Shown here: positions 43,410 through 53,690 of the stretch, in pieces
Layout of the letters: every line of letters starts with the position of its first letter
How positions within the stretch are numbered: position 1 is the stretch's first letter
From: Comamonas sp.
Lineage (GTDB): Bacteria > Pseudomonadota > Gammaproteobacteria > Burkholderiales > Burkholderiaceae_C
Length of the DNA stretch: 64,000 bases
Assembly: GCF_009360615.1 (NCBI RefSeq)
Contig: NZ_SPEY01000051.1
Location: 95,816 to 159,815, forward strand
Reading direction: 5' to 3'
Translations under genes and position numbers: made by a program
Notes under the pieces: model-generated
What the model was told of the DNA's origin: nothing
Seen by the model: the letters and a program-made list of their open reading frames with translations, nothing else
Database searches by the model: none

Positions 43410-44183
43410 TCAACCCCAACGCTTTTCTGCCATTACCAGCAGGCCATCAAAGATCAGGTTGTTGATCAGCTCGAAAGGCCGGGTCATGCTGGGCGACATT
43501 TTCCAGCCGGCCCCACCCGCCATGATGCACATCGGCTCTGCACCGCAGTGCTCCGCCAGATGCTGATACATGCGCTCAACCGCACCGGCAATCGCATAAG
43601 TGCCCCCGCTGGTCAGCGCATCGCTGGTGTTCTTGGGAAAGCATCTGACTTCACCGGTAGGCACATGCAGGCCTGCCGTACCACCTTCCAGCGCTCTGAG
43701 CATGATGCCATGCCCGGGAATGATCAGGCCGCCCAGAAAATGGCCCTGCGCATCCATGGCATCGACCGTCACCGCGGTGCCCACCATAACCGTGATCAAA
43801 GGCTTGGCCTCGCCCAATTGCAACATGTGGTGACGCGCACCGATCATGGCCACCCAGCGATCCGCACCCAGTCTGGAAGGATGGTCGTAGCCGTTGGTCA
43901 CCCCGGCTTCAGCAGCGGAAGGCACCACCCATTGAGGCTCTAGATTCCAGCCCAGCATGAGTTCTATCTGCTCGTGCACGCGGCGCCTTGCCGGTTCTCC
44001 GGCCACCACACAGCCCAGCATGCGCTCGGGAGCCGGCAGCCCGGCCCAGGCCCCCTCTGCCAGGCGCTCTATATGTTCCAGGAACTCCGCTCCATGGGCC
44101 AGCAAGGCAGCACCTGGGCGATGATCTTCATACATGGCCCACTTCAAACGGGTGTTGCCAATGTCTATGGCCAAAAATGTCAT
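43410..44183 (-). CDS. coaX: Type III pantothenate kinase
   Basis: 257 residues from ATG at 44183 ([21 protein letters not shown]...). ATP-binding DIGNT (7-11), central [22 protein letters not shown] and the final MAGGAGWKM are family signatures. First step of coenzyme A synthesis. The in-frame start at 44261 is unconserved. Confidence 0.93.
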   Translation of the reverse strand: MTFLAIDIGNTRLKWAMYEDHRPGAALLAHGAEFLEHIERLAEGAWAGLPAPERMLGCVVAGEPARRRVHEQIELMLGWNLEPQWVVPSAAEAGVTNGYDHPSRLGADRWVAMIGARHHMLQLGEAKPLITVMVGTAVTVDAMDAQGHFLGGLIIPGHGIMLRALEGGTAGLHVPTGEVRCFPKNTSDALTSGGTYAIAGAVERMYQHLAEHCGAEPMCIMAGGAGWKMSPSMTRPFELINNLIFDGLLVMAEKRWG

Positions 44184-44353
44184 GCGGCGGATTATCAGCA
44201 CTTTTGTCCGTGCCAGGCAGTGGCTTGTCACATTCATTACAAGCCTGCAGGAAATTGTCAAAGAAAGCGCTCAGTCCATATCCTGCAAGGAATCATGTCG
44301 ATTTGCCGCTAAAGTGAACCGCTTTCTTCCACTACTTTTGAGGAGTCGAAACC

Positions 44354-44824
44354 ATGGGTCTGTTCAGTTTCATCAAGGAAGCCGGAGAAAAACTGTTTGG
44401 CGGCAGCGACGCACATGCGGCGGCCCCGGGCGAAGACTTGAATGCCAAGGCGGCTCAGGCGATCGCCAGCTATATCAACACCCAGAATCTGGGCGTATCC
44501 GATCTGCAGGTTCTGTTCGATGGCTCCCAGGGCAAGGTCACGGTCAACGGCACCGCCCCCACCCAGGCCATCAAGGAAAAGGTGACGCTGTGCTGCGGCA
44601 ATGTCGCCAATGTCCAGTCCGTGGACAACCTGATGACGGTTACCAACCCCGAGCCGGAAGCCCAGTACCACGATGTGGTGCGTGGCGACACGCTGTCGGC
44701 CATCTCCAGGAAGTACTATGGCGACGCCAACAAGTACAACGTGATTTTTGAAGCCAACAAGCCCATGCTCAGCAACCCGGACAAGATCTATCCCGGCCAG
44801 AAGCTGCGCATTCCGGCGCTCTAA
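44354..44824 (+). CDS. kbp: BON-LysM protein, Kbp (YgaU) homologue
   Basis: 156 residues with the same design as E. coli Kbp: MGLFSFIKEAGEKLFGG start, BON domain (about 35-95) and LysM (about 103-154, YHDVVRGDTLSAISRKYYGDANKYNVIFEANKPML...KIYPGQKLRIPAL). Kbp is a cytoplasmic potassium-binding protein that stabilises growth under K+ stress. Single gene with its own terminator. Confidence 0.9.
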   Translation: MGLFSFIKEAGEKLFGGSDAHAAAPGEDLNAKAAQAIASYINTQNLGVSDLQVLFDGSQGKVTVNGTAPTQAIKEKVTLCCGNVANVQSVDNLMTVTNPEPEAQYHDVVRGDTLSAISRKYYGDANKYNVIFEANKPMLSNPDKIYPGQKLRIPAL

Positions 44825-44847
44825 TCTGGCTCTGTGAATACAGCCGC

Positions 44848-44875
44848 AAAAAGCGCTCGGACGAGCGCTTTTTTC
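44848..44875 (+). terminator. Rho-independent terminator of kbp
   Basis: AAGCGCTCG (44851-44859) pairs with CGAGCGCTT (44862-44870), followed by a run of T to 44874. Confidence 0.88.
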
Positions 44876-44902
44876 ATGGTCGAAAAAGCTAGACTGCCGT
44901 TT

Positions 44903-45913
44903 ATGAAAACTCTGCTCACAGGCGGCGCCGGCTATATCGGCAGCCATACCGCGATTGAACTGCTTGGCAAAGGCCATGAAGTCGTGATTTTCGACAACTT
45001 CAGCAACAGCCATCCTGAAGCGATCCGCCGCGTGGAGCAAATCACGGGACGCACCATTGCCGTGATCCATGGAGACGTCCGCGATCAGGCGGCGCTCGAG
45101 CAGGCATTGCGGGATCATGGCATCGACAGCGTCGTGCACCTCGCGGGCAAAAAAGCCGTGGGCGAGTCCTCCGCACAGCCGGTTGACTACTACGACAACA
45201 ATGTCAACGGAACCCTGGTCTTGCTTCGAGCAATGCAAAATCTGGCGATACACAGACTGGTCTTCAGCTCGTCCGCCACCGTCTACGGGACTCCCCAATA
45301 CCTGCCCTATGACGAAAGACACCCCACTGCAGCCATGAATCCCTATGGGCGGACCAAGCTCATGGCCGAGGAAATCCTCGCCGACCTGGCGCACTCGGAC
45401 GCCCAGTGGCGTGTTGCCGTTCTGCGCTACTTCAACCCCATCGGAGCGCATCCCAGCGGCTTGATCGGCGAAGACCCGGCAGATATTCCCAACAATCTCC
45501 TACCCTACATCGCACAGGTTGCAGTGGGAAGACGCGAAAAGCTGCAGATCTTTGGCGGCGACTACAACACACCGGACGGCACCGGAGTGCGCGACTACCT
45601 CCATGTTGTGGACCTTGCCCGTGGACATGTCATGGCCCTGGAAAAGCTTCAGCCCGGAGTCATGACCTGCAACTTGGGCACCGGCAAGGGTTTTAGCGTG
45701 CTGGATGTTTTGCACGCCTTCGAGAGAGCCTGCGGCAAAACCATTTCGTACGGCATCACCGAGCGGCGCCCGGGCGACCTGCCAAGCTATTACGCCAATC
45801 CCGAGCACGCCCTCAAAACCCTGGGCTGGCAAGCCGAGCATGACCTGGACACCATGTGTGCCGACACCTGGCGCTGGCAAAGCCGCAACCCCAATGGCTA
45901 CCGCTCTGCCTAG
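44903..45913 (+). CDS. galE: UDP-glucose 4-epimerase
   Basis: 336 residues from ATG at 44903 (MKTLLTGGAGYIGSHT...); the upstream in-frame start at 44834 would include the kbp terminator and is rejected. SDR signatures GGAGYIGSHTA, SSATVYG and YGRTKLMAEEIL; C-terminal RRPGDLPSYYANPEHA is GalE-specific. Supplies UDP-galactose for surface glycans. Convergent with the rhodanese gene. Confidence 0.94.
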   Translation: MKTLLTGGAGYIGSHTAIELLGKGHEVVIFDNFSNSHPEAIRRVEQITGRTIAVIHGDVRDQAALEQALRDHGIDSVVHLAGKKAVGESSAQPVDYYDNNVNGTLVLLRAMQNLAIHRLVFSSSATVYGTPQYLPYDERHPTAAMNPYGRTKLMAEEILADLAHSDAQWRVAVLRYFNPIGAHPSGLIGEDPADIPNNLLPYIAQVAVGRREKLQIFGGDYNTPDGTGVRDYLHVVDLARGHVMALEKLQPGVMTCNLGTGKGFSVLDVLHAFERACGKTISYGITERRPGDLPSYYANPEHALKTLGWQAEHDLDTMCADTWRWQSRNPNGYRSA

Positions 45914-45937
45914 AAGCTGCCGGCCAAGCCCTGTGCA

Positions 45938-46354
45938 TTACTGATGCCAGGGCAGGCCGCGCTTGCGCCATCCTCCCAGCCGGCCGCGCTGGCCGCTGGC
46001 ATCGAGATCACCCTCAAAACCTTCAAGAATGTTGTAGGCCTCCATGCCCAGGCCTGCTGCGCGCTGGGCCGCCGCAACAGAGCGCACACCGCTGCGGCAC
46101 AGCAGCACCACCTTCTTGCCCTCGGGGACTGCCGCTCGCAGCTCGGCATCAAAGTTCGGATTGGCGACCATACCGGGCCATTGCTTCCAGGCGACGGCGA
46201 CAGCGCCTGGCACCTTGCCCACCCACTCCCGTTCGGCATCGGTGCGCACATCGACCAGCACGGCTTCACCGGCCTGCAGCCACTGCCAGGCCAGTTCTGC
46301 CGGCACATCACCCGCATAGCCGGCAGCGGGTTGAATGGGGGTCGTATTGCTCAT
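45938..46354 (-). CDS. Rhodanese-like sulfurtransferase
   Basis: 138 residues from ATG at 46354, chosen because an AAGGA site precedes it by 5 bases; an earlier in-frame ATG at 46375 exists. One rhodanese domain with LVDVRTDAEREWVG and the active-site loop LLCRSGVRSVAA (Cys). Cytoplasmic, no signal peptide. Function unspecific: thiosulfate- or persulfide-sulfur transfer. Confidence 0.85.
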   Translation of the reverse strand: MSNTTPIQPAAGYAGDVPAELAWQWLQAGEAVLVDVRTDAEREWVGKVPGAVAVAWKQWPGMVANPNFDAELRAAVPEGKKVVLLCRSGVRSVAAAQRAAGLGMEAYNILEGFEGDLDASGQRGRLGGWRKRGLPWHQ

Positions 46355-46387
46355 ATCGTTCCTTGTCTTGCTCATTGCCGCTTTCGC

Positions 46388-47377
46388 CTATTCCCAAACG
46401 GGCAGAGGCCTGTCTCTCAACGCCCTGCGCAACGGCTTCCAGTCAGGCAGCACCTGCGCCACCACCGCCCAGAACTGGGGGCTGTGATCCATGTGGTGCA
46501 GATGCGCGAGCTCATGCACCACCACATAGTCAATAATTTGCGGGCTGTGCTGCATCAGCCGCCAGTTCAGGCGAATGACCCCGCTGCTGTTGGCGCTGCC
46601 CCAGCGCGTGCTGGCACTGGTCAGTCGCAGCGCATTCCAGCGCACATCCATGAATGCGGCATAGTGCAGCATACGGGCCGTGAAATAGCTGCGTGCCTCG
46701 CGCAGTATCCAGGCCTGGACGGCGGCACGCACCTGGGCAACCGGTGCCTCAGGGGACAAAGGCAGATGCAGGCTTTGCGAGCCACCGGCTCCCTGCTCTC
46801 GATGCGCATGGCTGGTGCGCGGGAGGGAGGCTGATCCGCCTGTCAGCCGCAAGGTCATGGGCTGCCCCAGATAGTCCAGCACGCCCCCGTCCTGCCAGAG
46901 AATGCGGGCCTCCTGCTTGATCTGCTGTCGCTGGCCGGCTTCCTGCAGCTTGCGCACGATCCAGCCTGCCTTGGTCTGCAGCGCAGATTCGATCTCGCGC
47001 ATGGCCACCCATTGCGGTGCGGTGACTTCGAGACCTTGCTGCCCTACGCTGAATCCAATGCTGCGGCGCGCCGAGCGACGCAGCAGATAGGCCACGTCAC
47101 GCCCCTGCAAGCGGGCACGGTGGCTGGCCGACGGATGCGCCAGGAATGTCACTGCCTCGTTTTTCTCTGAATCAATAGCATCCACCGCAATGCTGGCAGG
47201 AGTTTCTATCTGATTTCTCTCAAATTCCAGCTCGGCCTGATCCAGACGCTGCCCAGTGACCACAGGGCCGCTGCGCCCGCGCTTGCGCGGCATGAGCCCG
47301 CCCTGCCCATCCTCCACCACAGGCGGCACCAGCCATTGCCAAGCTTGCTGCAAGCGATCGCCTGTGGACATGGGCAA
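46388..47377 (-). CDS. YgjP/DUF45-type zinc metallopeptidase
   Basis: 329 residues. The zinc motif HELAHLHHMDH (His288, Glu289, His292, with His298) sits near the C-terminus, and SASTRWGSANSSGVIRLNWRLM precedes it, both typical of the SprT/YgjP (DUF45) family. The N-terminal 80 residues are extra compared with E. coli YgjP. It follows the acyltransferase gene by 7 bases, a common neighbourhood in Burkholderiales. Confidence 0.86.
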   Translation of the reverse strand: MPMSTGDRLQQAWQWLVPPVVEDGQGGLMPRKRGRSGPVVTGQRLDQAELEFERNQIETPASIAVDAIDSEKNEAVTFLAHPSASHRARLQGRDVAYLLRRSARRSIGFSVGQQGLEVTAPQWVAMREIESALQTKAGWIVRKLQEAGQRQQIKQEARILWQDGGVLDYLGQPMTLRLTGGSASLPRTSHAHREQGAGGSQSLHLPLSPEAPVAQVRAAVQAWILREARSYFTARMLHYAAFMDVRWNALRLTSASTRWGSANSSGVIRLNWRLMQHSPQIIDYVVVHELAHLHHMDHSPQFWAVVAQVLPDWKPLRRALRDRPLPVWE

Positions 47378-47384
47378 TTGCGCT

Positions 47385-48125
47385 TTACCGACGGTAAGCC
47401 TCGGGGTCCAGGCGCCGCATTTCGGACTCGATCCAGGCCTCGACCTCGGCCATCAGTTCATCGTGCTTGCGACCTACCGAAGCAATGGGCTTGCCGATGG
47501 ACACATCCACCACGCCGGGCTTTTTGATGAAAGCCTTGCGCGGCCAGCACTTGGCCGAGGTAACGGCAATAGGCACCACGGGGACACCCGTCATGATGGC
47601 CAGACGGGTTGCACCGGTCTTGTACTCTCCCACTTCGCCACGATTGACTCGCGTGCCTTCGGGAAACATGATGACCCAGATACCCTGATCGAGCAGGCGC
47701 TTGCCCTGTTCCACCACCTTGTGGAAGGCGCGCGAACGCTGGGCACGGTCGATGTGAATCATGTCCAGTGCGCCAATGGACCAGCCAAAGAACGGCAGCT
47801 TCAGCAGCTCCTTCTTGAACACATAGGCCAGTGGACGCGGCATGATGGAAGGCATCAGAAACGTCTCGTAGGTGGACTGGTGCTTGACCAGCAACACCAC
47901 CCCCTGCTTGGGATCGGTAGGCAGATTCTCCATGCCCTCCACCTGATACCTCACCCCCATGATCACACGGGCGCTGTCCACCGACAGCTTGAGCCAGGCA
48001 CGGGCGGCGCTGTAAGCCTTGGTCGATGAGCCGCTGGTCCACTTGGCCAGCAGCACTGCGAAGGTGTAGGGAATGACGGTAATGGCCATCCACAGCATGT
48101 GGAGGACAGAGCGAATCAGAGACAT
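47385..48125 (-). CDS. plsC: 1-acyl-sn-glycerol-3-phosphate acyltransferase (PlsC family)
   Basis: 246 residues from ATG at 48125 (MSLIRSVLHMLWMAI...). N-terminal membrane helix, then the acyltransferase motif KHQSTYETF (His82; the usual Asp is Glu87 here), FPEGTRVNRGE and VPVVPIAVTSAKCWP. It makes phosphatidic acid from lysophosphatidic acid at the inner membrane. The H-x4-E form is a known variant. Confidence 0.88.
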   Translation of the reverse strand: MSLIRSVLHMLWMAITVIPYTFAVLLAKWTSGSSTKAYSAARAWLKLSVDSARVIMGVRYQVEGMENLPTDPKQGVVLLVKHQSTYETFLMPSIMPRPLAYVFKKELLKLPFFGWSIGALDMIHIDRAQRSRAFHKVVEQGKRLLDQGIWVIMFPEGTRVNRGEVGEYKTGATRLAIMTGVPVVPIAVTSAKCWPRKAFIKKPGVVDVSIGKPIASVGRKHDELMAEVEAWIESEMRRLDPEAYRR

Positions 48126-48199
48126 GACAGCAATCGAAGGACGTGAGCGCAGACCTGAGGCCTGGCCCATTGATTTGGCACGGTTATCGACAAGAAACA

Positions 48200-48249
48200 T
48201 AGCAGCTTGCGCTGCTCTTTCAAGCCGTTGAGTCTATTTTGACCTGAAA
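48200..48249 (+). repeat. Dispersed repeat copy between gmhB and plsC
   Basis: TAGCAGCTTGCGCTGCT core, then a GAGTCTATTTTGACCTGAAA-like tail, the tail form seen in longer members of the family. It lies in the 130-base gap before plsC. Confidence 0.55.
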
Positions 48250-48256
48250 CCCGAAC

Positions 48257-48844
48257 TCAATGCGGGGCAGGCGCCGAATCCAGGGGCTGAGCATCCTCAT
48301 CCCCCCCAAGCGGCAGCAGCCTGTTCACCACGGCCTCCAGATCGGGATAGCGCTCGCTGCCTTCGGGAAGATCGGCATCGCCACTGAACTCGGGCCTGGC
48401 AGTGGACTCCACAAACACCAGATGGGCCCCCAGGGCCTGACCCGCCTGCAGATGCTCGACACCGCTGCCAATGGCCCAGATCTCATGGCCTTCCGCACCG
48501 TAGCGGTCGGCGATCTGCTCGAACAGCGCCGCGCCAGGCTTACGACACTGGCAGTCTTCATCGGGAGAGTGCGGGCAAAAAAATACAGCCTCCACTCGCG
48601 CACCGACGGCAGCCATCTCCCGATGCATCTTGGCATGCACGGCATTGAGCTCGATCACATCGAACAGTCCGCGGCCTAGCCCCGGCTGATTGGTGGCGAC
48701 CACCACATGCCAGCCGGCGCGGTTCAGGCGCGAAACCGCCTCCAGCGCACTGGGGACTGCAACCCATTCATCGGGCCGTCCAATGAAGCCTTGTGCACCC
48801 CATTGGTTCAGGGTGCCATCACGGTCAAGAATTGCGATCTTCAT
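48257..48844 (-). CDS. gmhB: D-glycero-beta-D-manno-heptose-1,7-bisphosphate 7-phosphatase
   Basis: 195 residues. HAD signature LDRDGTLNQ (about 6-14), VVATNQPGLGRG, and the zinc loop CPHSPDEDCQCRKP are diagnostic of GmhB. Makes the heptose precursor for the lipopolysaccharide inner core. The C-terminal 20 residues are an unconserved tail. Confidence 0.92.
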   Translation of the reverse strand: MKIAILDRDGTLNQWGAQGFIGRPDEWVAVPSALEAVSRLNRAGWHVVVATNQPGLGRGLFDVIELNAVHAKMHREMAAVGARVEAVFFCPHSPDEDCQCRKPGAALFEQIADRYGAEGHEIWAIGSGVEHLQAGQALGAHLVFVESTARPEFSGDADLPEGSERYPDLEAVVNRLLPLGGDEDAQPLDSAPAPH

Positions 48845-48868
48845 GAGAGAGACGGTAGACGATGACAG

Positions 48869-48903
48869 AAAAAAGCCCGCTTACCTCGAGGCCAAGCGGG
48901 CTT
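48869..48903 (-). terminator. Rho-independent terminator of the fabA-fabB operon
   Basis: AAGCCCGCTT (48873-48882) pairs with AAGCGGGCTT (48894-48903); on the minus strand six T follow (48869-48874). Confidence 0.88.
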
Positions 48904-48921
48904 GCGATCCAAGGCTGCAGC

Positions 48922-50145
48922 TTACCGGCCTTCCCAGCGCTTGAGCACCAGGGAGGCATTGGTGCCGCCAAAGCCGAAGCTGTTGGACAGCACGGTCTTG
49001 AGTTCGGCATCGCGGGTGCGGGTGACCAGAGGCATGTCGCCCAGCAACGGGTCGGGGGTCTCCACGTTCACGGACCCTGCGATAAAGCCCTTGTTCAGCA
49101 TGATCAGGCAGTAAATCGCCTCCTGCACACCGGTCGCACCCAGCGAGTGACCGGTCAGCGACTTGGTGGACGAGAACGGAGGCACCTGGTCCCCGAACAG
49201 CTCGCGCATGGCGCGAACTTCCTGCATGTCGCCCACGGGGGTCGATGTGCCGTGGGTGTTGATGTAGTCGATCGGCGCATCCACGGTTTCCATGGCCTGC
49301 TTCATGCAGGCGATGGCGCCATCGCCCGAGGGCGCGACCATGTCCTCGCCATCGCTGGTGGCACCAAAGCCCACCACTTCGGCCAGGATGTGGGCACCGC
49401 GCGCCAGCGCATGGTCCAGGCTTTCGAGCACCACCGCACCGCCGCCGCCGGCGATCACGAAACCGTCGCGGTTGGCATCGTAGGCACGCGAGGCCTTCTC
49501 GGGTGTCTCGTTGTACTTGCTGGACATGGCTCCCATGCCGTCGAACAGCAGCGACATGCCCCAGGACAGCTCTTCGCCGCCGCCGGCAAACATCACATCC
49601 TGCATGCCCCAGGCGATCTGCTGGGCTGCGGCCCCGATACAGTGGGCCGACGTGGAGCATGCCGAGGTGATGGAGTAGTTGATGCCCTTGACCTTGAAGT
49701 TGGTGGCCAGGCAGGCCGACACCGTGGAGCTCATGCAGCGTGTGACCTGGTAAGGGCCGACGCGGCGGATACCTTTTTCACGCAGCGTATCGGCTGCCTC
49801 GATCTGATTGGCCGGCGAGCCGCCGCCCGAGCCCATGATGAGACCGGTGCGCGGGTTGCTCACCTGTTCGGGCGTGAGACCGGCTTGCTGGATCGCATCT
49901 TCGAGAGCGATCTGTGAATAAGCCGCAGCATCGCCCATGAAGCGCAGCTGCTTGCGGTCGATGCGCGCCTCGATATCGATCTCGGGAATGCCTGCCACCT
50001 GCGAGCGCATGCCCAGCTCCGTGAACTCGGGCATGGCCTTGATGCCGCTCTTGCCCTCGCGCAGCGAGGCCTCCACCGTTGCCAGATCATTGCCGATGCA
50101 CGAGACAATGCCCGCGCCGGTGATCACTACCCGCTTCTTGCTCAT
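48922..50145 (-). CDS. fabB: Beta-ketoacyl-ACP synthase I
   Basis: 407 residues. The active-site Cys is C163 in [16 protein letters not shown], with the two His in [11 protein letters not shown] and [10 protein letters not shown] and Lys in the loop that follows. FabB elongates unsaturated acyl chains. It overlaps fabA by 4 bases, the classic operon for anaerobic unsaturated fatty-acid synthesis. Confidence 0.96.
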   Translation of the reverse strand: MSKKRVVITGAGIVSCIGNDLATVEASLREGKSGIKAMPEFTELGMRSQVAGIPEIDIEARIDRKQLRFMGDAAAYSQIALEDAIQQAGLTPEQVSNPRTGLIMGSGGGSPANQIEAADTLREKGIRRVGPYQVTRCMSSTVSACLATNFKVKGINYSITSACSTSAHCIGAAAQQIAWGMQDVMFAGGGEELSWGMSLLFDGMGAMSSKYNETPEKASRAYDANRDGFVIAGGGGAVVLESLDHALARGAHILAEVVGFGATSDGEDMVAPSGDGAIACMKQAMETVDAPIDYINTHGTSTPVGDMQEVRAMRELFGDQVPPFSSTKSLTGHSLGATGVQEAIYCLIMLNKGFIAGSVNVETPDPLLGDMPLVTRTRDAELKTVLSNSFGFGGTNASLVLKRWEGR

Positions 50146-50666
50146 GCTGCCGTTCCCTTGGCATCACCTTCACGCAGGAACAGACCCACGCGCAGGTCAT
50201 TGGCCACGTAAATTTCCTTGCCGTCGGCCAGCAGGCGTGCGTCGCCGATGGCCATGTTCAGCTTGCGCTTGATGACTCGCTTGATATCAATTTCATATGT
50301 CACGAGTTTGACATCGGGGCCCACTTCGCCAGTGAACTTGACTTCACCCGCACCCAGTGCGCGGCCGCGACCGGGCAGGCGCAGCCAGGTCAGGTAAAAG
50401 CCGATCAGTTGCCACATGGCGTCCAGGCCCAGGCAGCCGGGCATCACGGGGTCGCCTCGGAAGTGGCAATCAAAGAACCACAGATCGGGCTTGACGTCCA
50501 GTTCCGCAACAATCTTGCCCAGACCATGGGCACCGCCGTCCTCGTCGATATGCGTGATGCGATCAAACATCAGCATGGGAGGCAGGGGCAGGCGTCCGCT
50601 ATCGGGACCAAACAGCTTGCCTTCACCGGAAGCGATCAGTTGTTCGTAGGAAAAAGATTCAGCCAT
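50142..50666 (-). CDS. fabA: 3-hydroxydecanoyl-ACP dehydratase/isomerase
   Basis: 174 residues. The catalytic His lies in [24 protein letters not shown] (His at about residue 73), and [20 protein letters not shown] are conserved. Introduces the cis double bond at C10. First gene of the operon. Confidence 0.96.
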   Translation of the reverse strand: MAESFSYEQLIASGEGKLFGPDSGRLPLPPMLMFDRITHIDEDGGAHGLGKIVAELDVKPDLWFFDCHFRGDPVMPGCLGLDAMWQLIGFYLTWLRLPGRGRALGAGEVKFTGEVGPDVKLVTYEIDIKRVIKRKLNMAIGDARLLADGKEIYVANDLRVGLFLREGDAKGTAA

Positions 50667-50884
50667 TCTCTCAATTGCTCCGCGGCAGCCTGTGCAAGCT
50701 ACCTGTTACTCTATATTTGGGGTGACGGGACCCGAGCCTCTGCGCGCGCGCACTGCGGGCGGTACAACATGGGATTATCAAGGCTCGCAGCCCTACCCGG
50801 GACACAATACCCGTTTTCAGGCCCAAGACTCTGCCACAAATGCCACAGCCTCTGAGGCCGGCATGGCTTATTCCGTGCGCGCCA

Positions 50885-52528
50885 CTACGCCTTACCCGGC
50901 CTTTTGGACGGCCGCCAGGCCAAGGCACAGAGCACAAGGCACAGCAGCGTCAGAGGCGTCAGGCCCAAGGCATGCACCCAGCGCGCATAAGGCGTCAGCC
51001 CCTCGCGCCCCTGAACCCGCCCCTGCAGCACCGCGCGCTCGAACGGCGCCAGTGCTTTCACCAGTTGCCCCCTGTGATCGATCACCACCGTGGCGCCGGT
51101 GTTCGTCGCGCGCAACATGGGGCGCTCGAACTCCAGCGTTCGCATGCGGCTGATTGACAGATGCTGATCAATGGCCACGGAATCCCCGAACCAGCCGATA
51201 TTGCTGAGATTCACCAGCACCGTGGGAGCCGTCGCCGCATGGCCGAAATGGGCTGCCAGCTCTTCGCCGAAAAGATCCTCGTAGCAGATATTCGGTGACA
51301 GGCGCTCGCCCGCCCAGTTCATGGAAGGCTGGCCCAGTGCGCCGCGGTTGAAGTCGCCGAGCGGGATATTCATGAGCTCGGTGAACCAGCGGAACATGGG
51401 TGGAATGAACTCCCCAAACGGCACCAGATGGTGCTTGTCGTATTGATATGGACGGTCCTGCCCAGGCAGCCAGCCTTCGACCGTGTTGGTGAAGCCCTGG
51501 TCCCAGTTGCCCAGCGGAAGCCCCACCAGCGCCGCACGGCGGGAGTCCTTGGCGACAAAAGGTGCACGCACGAAGTCCAGATAGCCCTCGGGAAGCTGCT
51601 GGGGCAGCAGCGGAATGGCTGTCTCGGGTGCCACGACCAGTTGCGCCCTGGCGTCATGCAGCTGCTGGGCATACCAGCGCAACGCCACCACGACGCCCGA
51701 GCCCATTTCAAACTTCTCATCCTGGGGAATATTGCCCTGCAGCAGCTCCACGCTCATGCCGGTCTGCTGGCCGGGCGCGGCAACGGCGCTGTCGCGCGAC
51801 CACCACAACCCTCCCCATGCCAGGCCCAGGGCCAGGGCGCAGACCAGGGCCGGCCCGGATTTCAGCACTGCGGACCGGGTCTGGGCACGCCAGACCAGCA
51901 GGGCCAGCCAGGCCGCTGCCCAGGACGCCACGAAGCCCGTGCCATAGACGCCAATCCAGCGCGGCAGTACGGCCAGGGGGCCTTCCACATGGGCATAGCC
52001 GCCGGCCCCCCAGGGGAAACCGGTCCAGAGCCAGCCGCGTGCCAGCTCGGCCAGGGTCCACAGTGCTGCAAAAACCAGGGTTGACAGCGCGGCAGGGACC
52101 TGCACCAGATGCTTGAAACACCATGCGGCCACGGCGTAATAGCAGCCCAGAAAGCCCGCGAGTGCCAGAACGGCAGCCACCGCCAGAGGTGCCGCGAGGC
52201 CGCCATAGGTGTGCATGGAGATGAATAGCCACCAGAAGGTGGCAGCCAGCCAGGCCAAGCCGAACAGCCAGGCCCGGCCTGCCGCCCGGCCGGCGGTGCG
52301 AGCCCCCAGCAGTGCATGGACCAGCACCGCCAGGGACAGAATCTGCAGCCACCACATCGGACGGCCATAGCCTCCGGCCAGGCTCAACCAGCCGTCACCC
52401 TGGCCGCGAGCCCAGGGCCAGGCTAGCGAAAGAGCCTGCAGGCCGCCGGCAAGGACTAGCAACAGCGTGCTCATCCAGCCATGTGGTCTGGCAGCAGCAG
52501 TCTCAACGGAAGATGCAGTGGTGGTCAT
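50885..52528 (-). CDS. lnt: Apolipoprotein N-acyltransferase
   Basis: 547 residues from ATG at 52528; an upstream in-frame start at 52651 is unconserved. Six to eight membrane helices, then the nitrilase domain with catalytic Glu in VAPETAIP, Lys in KHHLVPFGE and Cys in CYEDLFGE. It acylates the N-terminus of lipoproteins at the periplasmic face. Usually paired with corC, as here. Confidence 0.94.
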   Translation of the reverse strand: MTTTASSVETAAARPHGWMSTLLLVLAGGLQALSLAWPWARGQGDGWLSLAGGYGRPMWWLQILSLAVLVHALLGARTAGRAAGRAWLFGLAWLAATFWWLFISMHTYGGLAAPLAVAAVLALAGFLGCYYAVAAWCFKHLVQVPAALSTLVFAALWTLAELARGWLWTGFPWGAGGYAHVEGPLAVLPRWIGVYGTGFVASWAAAWLALLVWRAQTRSAVLKSGPALVCALALGLAWGGLWWSRDSAVAAPGQQTGMSVELLQGNIPQDEKFEMGSGVVVALRWYAQQLHDARAQLVVAPETAIPLLPQQLPEGYLDFVRAPFVAKDSRRAALVGLPLGNWDQGFTNTVEGWLPGQDRPYQYDKHHLVPFGEFIPPMFRWFTELMNIPLGDFNRGALGQPSMNWAGERLSPNICYEDLFGEELAAHFGHAATAPTVLVNLSNIGWFGDSVAIDQHLSISRMRTLEFERPMLRATNTGATVVIDHRGQLVKALAPFERAVLQGRVQGREGLTPYARWVHALGLTPLTLLCLVLCALAWRPSKRPGKA

Positions 52529-52680
52529 AGGAGTCGGCTGGCACGAGCAAAACACCCAACCGGATGGTTGGGTGAATTCAAGCATACGAGGTATGGCCAG
52601 GACTGGTGCGAAACAAGAGGCACAAGCAGTATCTCCACCGGCATCACACAAGGCCCGACCCGGATTTGCGCAAATCGCGA

Positions 52681-53562
52681 TCAGTTGCGAACCAGGCTGT
52701 CCGGCGAAGGATCGCGCACCACCTTGAACCAGCGCACCGCACCGCCCTTGGTGTGGAGCACGGTGAACTCCAGGCCACCCAGGTGAATCTGCTCGCCGCG
52801 CCTGGGCACATGGCCGATTTCATGGGCGATCAACCCTCCGATCGTGTCGAACTCGGCATCGGGATCGCTGGCATGCAGCGAAGTCTCGAACTCCTCGCTC
52901 ACATGCTCGATGCTGGCATCGCCTGCAACGCGATAGCTGTTGTCGGCCAGGGCAAAGATATCGCCTTCGTCCTCGGGGATGTCGAACTCGTCCTCGATCT
53001 CGCCCACGATTTCTTCCAGTACATCCTCGATCGTCACCAGGCCGGCGACACGGCCAAACTCGTCGATGACGACCGCCAGATGATTGCGATTGGCGCGGAA
53101 CTCGCGCAGCAGATCATTCAGGCCCTTGCTCTCCGGCACGAAGACGGCGGGGCGCACCAGCGCACGAATGTTCAGTGTGGGAGAACGCTGCAGCTTGAGC
53201 AAATCCTTGGCCATTAGAATGCCAATGATATTCTCGCGCTCGCCCTGGTAGACCGGAAAGCGCGAATGTGCCGTGGTGAGAACCTGGTGCAGGATTTCTT
53301 CGTAAGGAGCGTCAATATTGACGAGGTCCATGCGTGGCGCAGCCACCATGACTTCCCCGGCGCTCATGTCGGCCATGCGGATCACGCGCTCCAGCATGAC
53401 GCGGGACTCGGTGCCGATGACCTGGTTGTCTTCGGCTTCGGCCAGGGTTTCGATCAGTTCATCAGGAGATTCCGGTGCCGGATGGATGAACTCAGCCACC
53501 TTTTGCAGGAAGCTTCGCTTGTCTTCCTTCTCGGGAAGGCGCGCAGGATGGGGGTCGGACAC
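52681..53562 (-). CDS. corC: CorC/HlyC-type CBS-domain protein (magnesium/cobalt efflux)
   Basis: 293 residues. Two CBS domains (about 70-190, with MVAAPRMDLVNIDAPYEEIL and VFVPESKGLNDLLREFR), then the CorC_HlyC domain with GLVTIEDVLEEIVGEIEDEFD. No membrane helices, as in CorC. In this group the gene is the standard neighbour of lnt. Confidence 0.92.
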   Translation of the reverse strand: MSDPHPARLPEKEDKRSFLQKVAEFIHPAPESPDELIETLAEAEDNQVIGTESRVMLERVIRMADMSAGEVMVAAPRMDLVNIDAPYEEILHQVLTTAHSRFPVYQGERENIIGILMAKDLLKLQRSPTLNIRALVRPAVFVPESKGLNDLLREFRANRNHLAVVIDEFGRVAGLVTIEDVLEEIVGEIEDEFDIPEDEGDIFALADNSYRVAGDASIEHVSEEFETSLHASDPDAEFDTIGGLIAHEIGHVPRRGEQIHLGGLEFTVLHTKGGAVRWFKVVRDPSPDSLVRN

Positions 53563-53690
53563 TGTCTTGGAGTGCAGGACGTGCGGTAGTCAAACAAGTC
53601 TCCAAGAATAACGGATTGTGTTGGCAGACGGCTTGCCAGCTCACAAAAGCCATGAACCGCTATCTCTGGGCGAGTTCAGGCAAAACTGTT

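Noticed and set aside
47160..47235. Possible dispersed-repeat copy inside the YgjP-like gene
   Set aside because: Only a short AATAGCA-type match; the reading frame is intact and the similarity is too weak.
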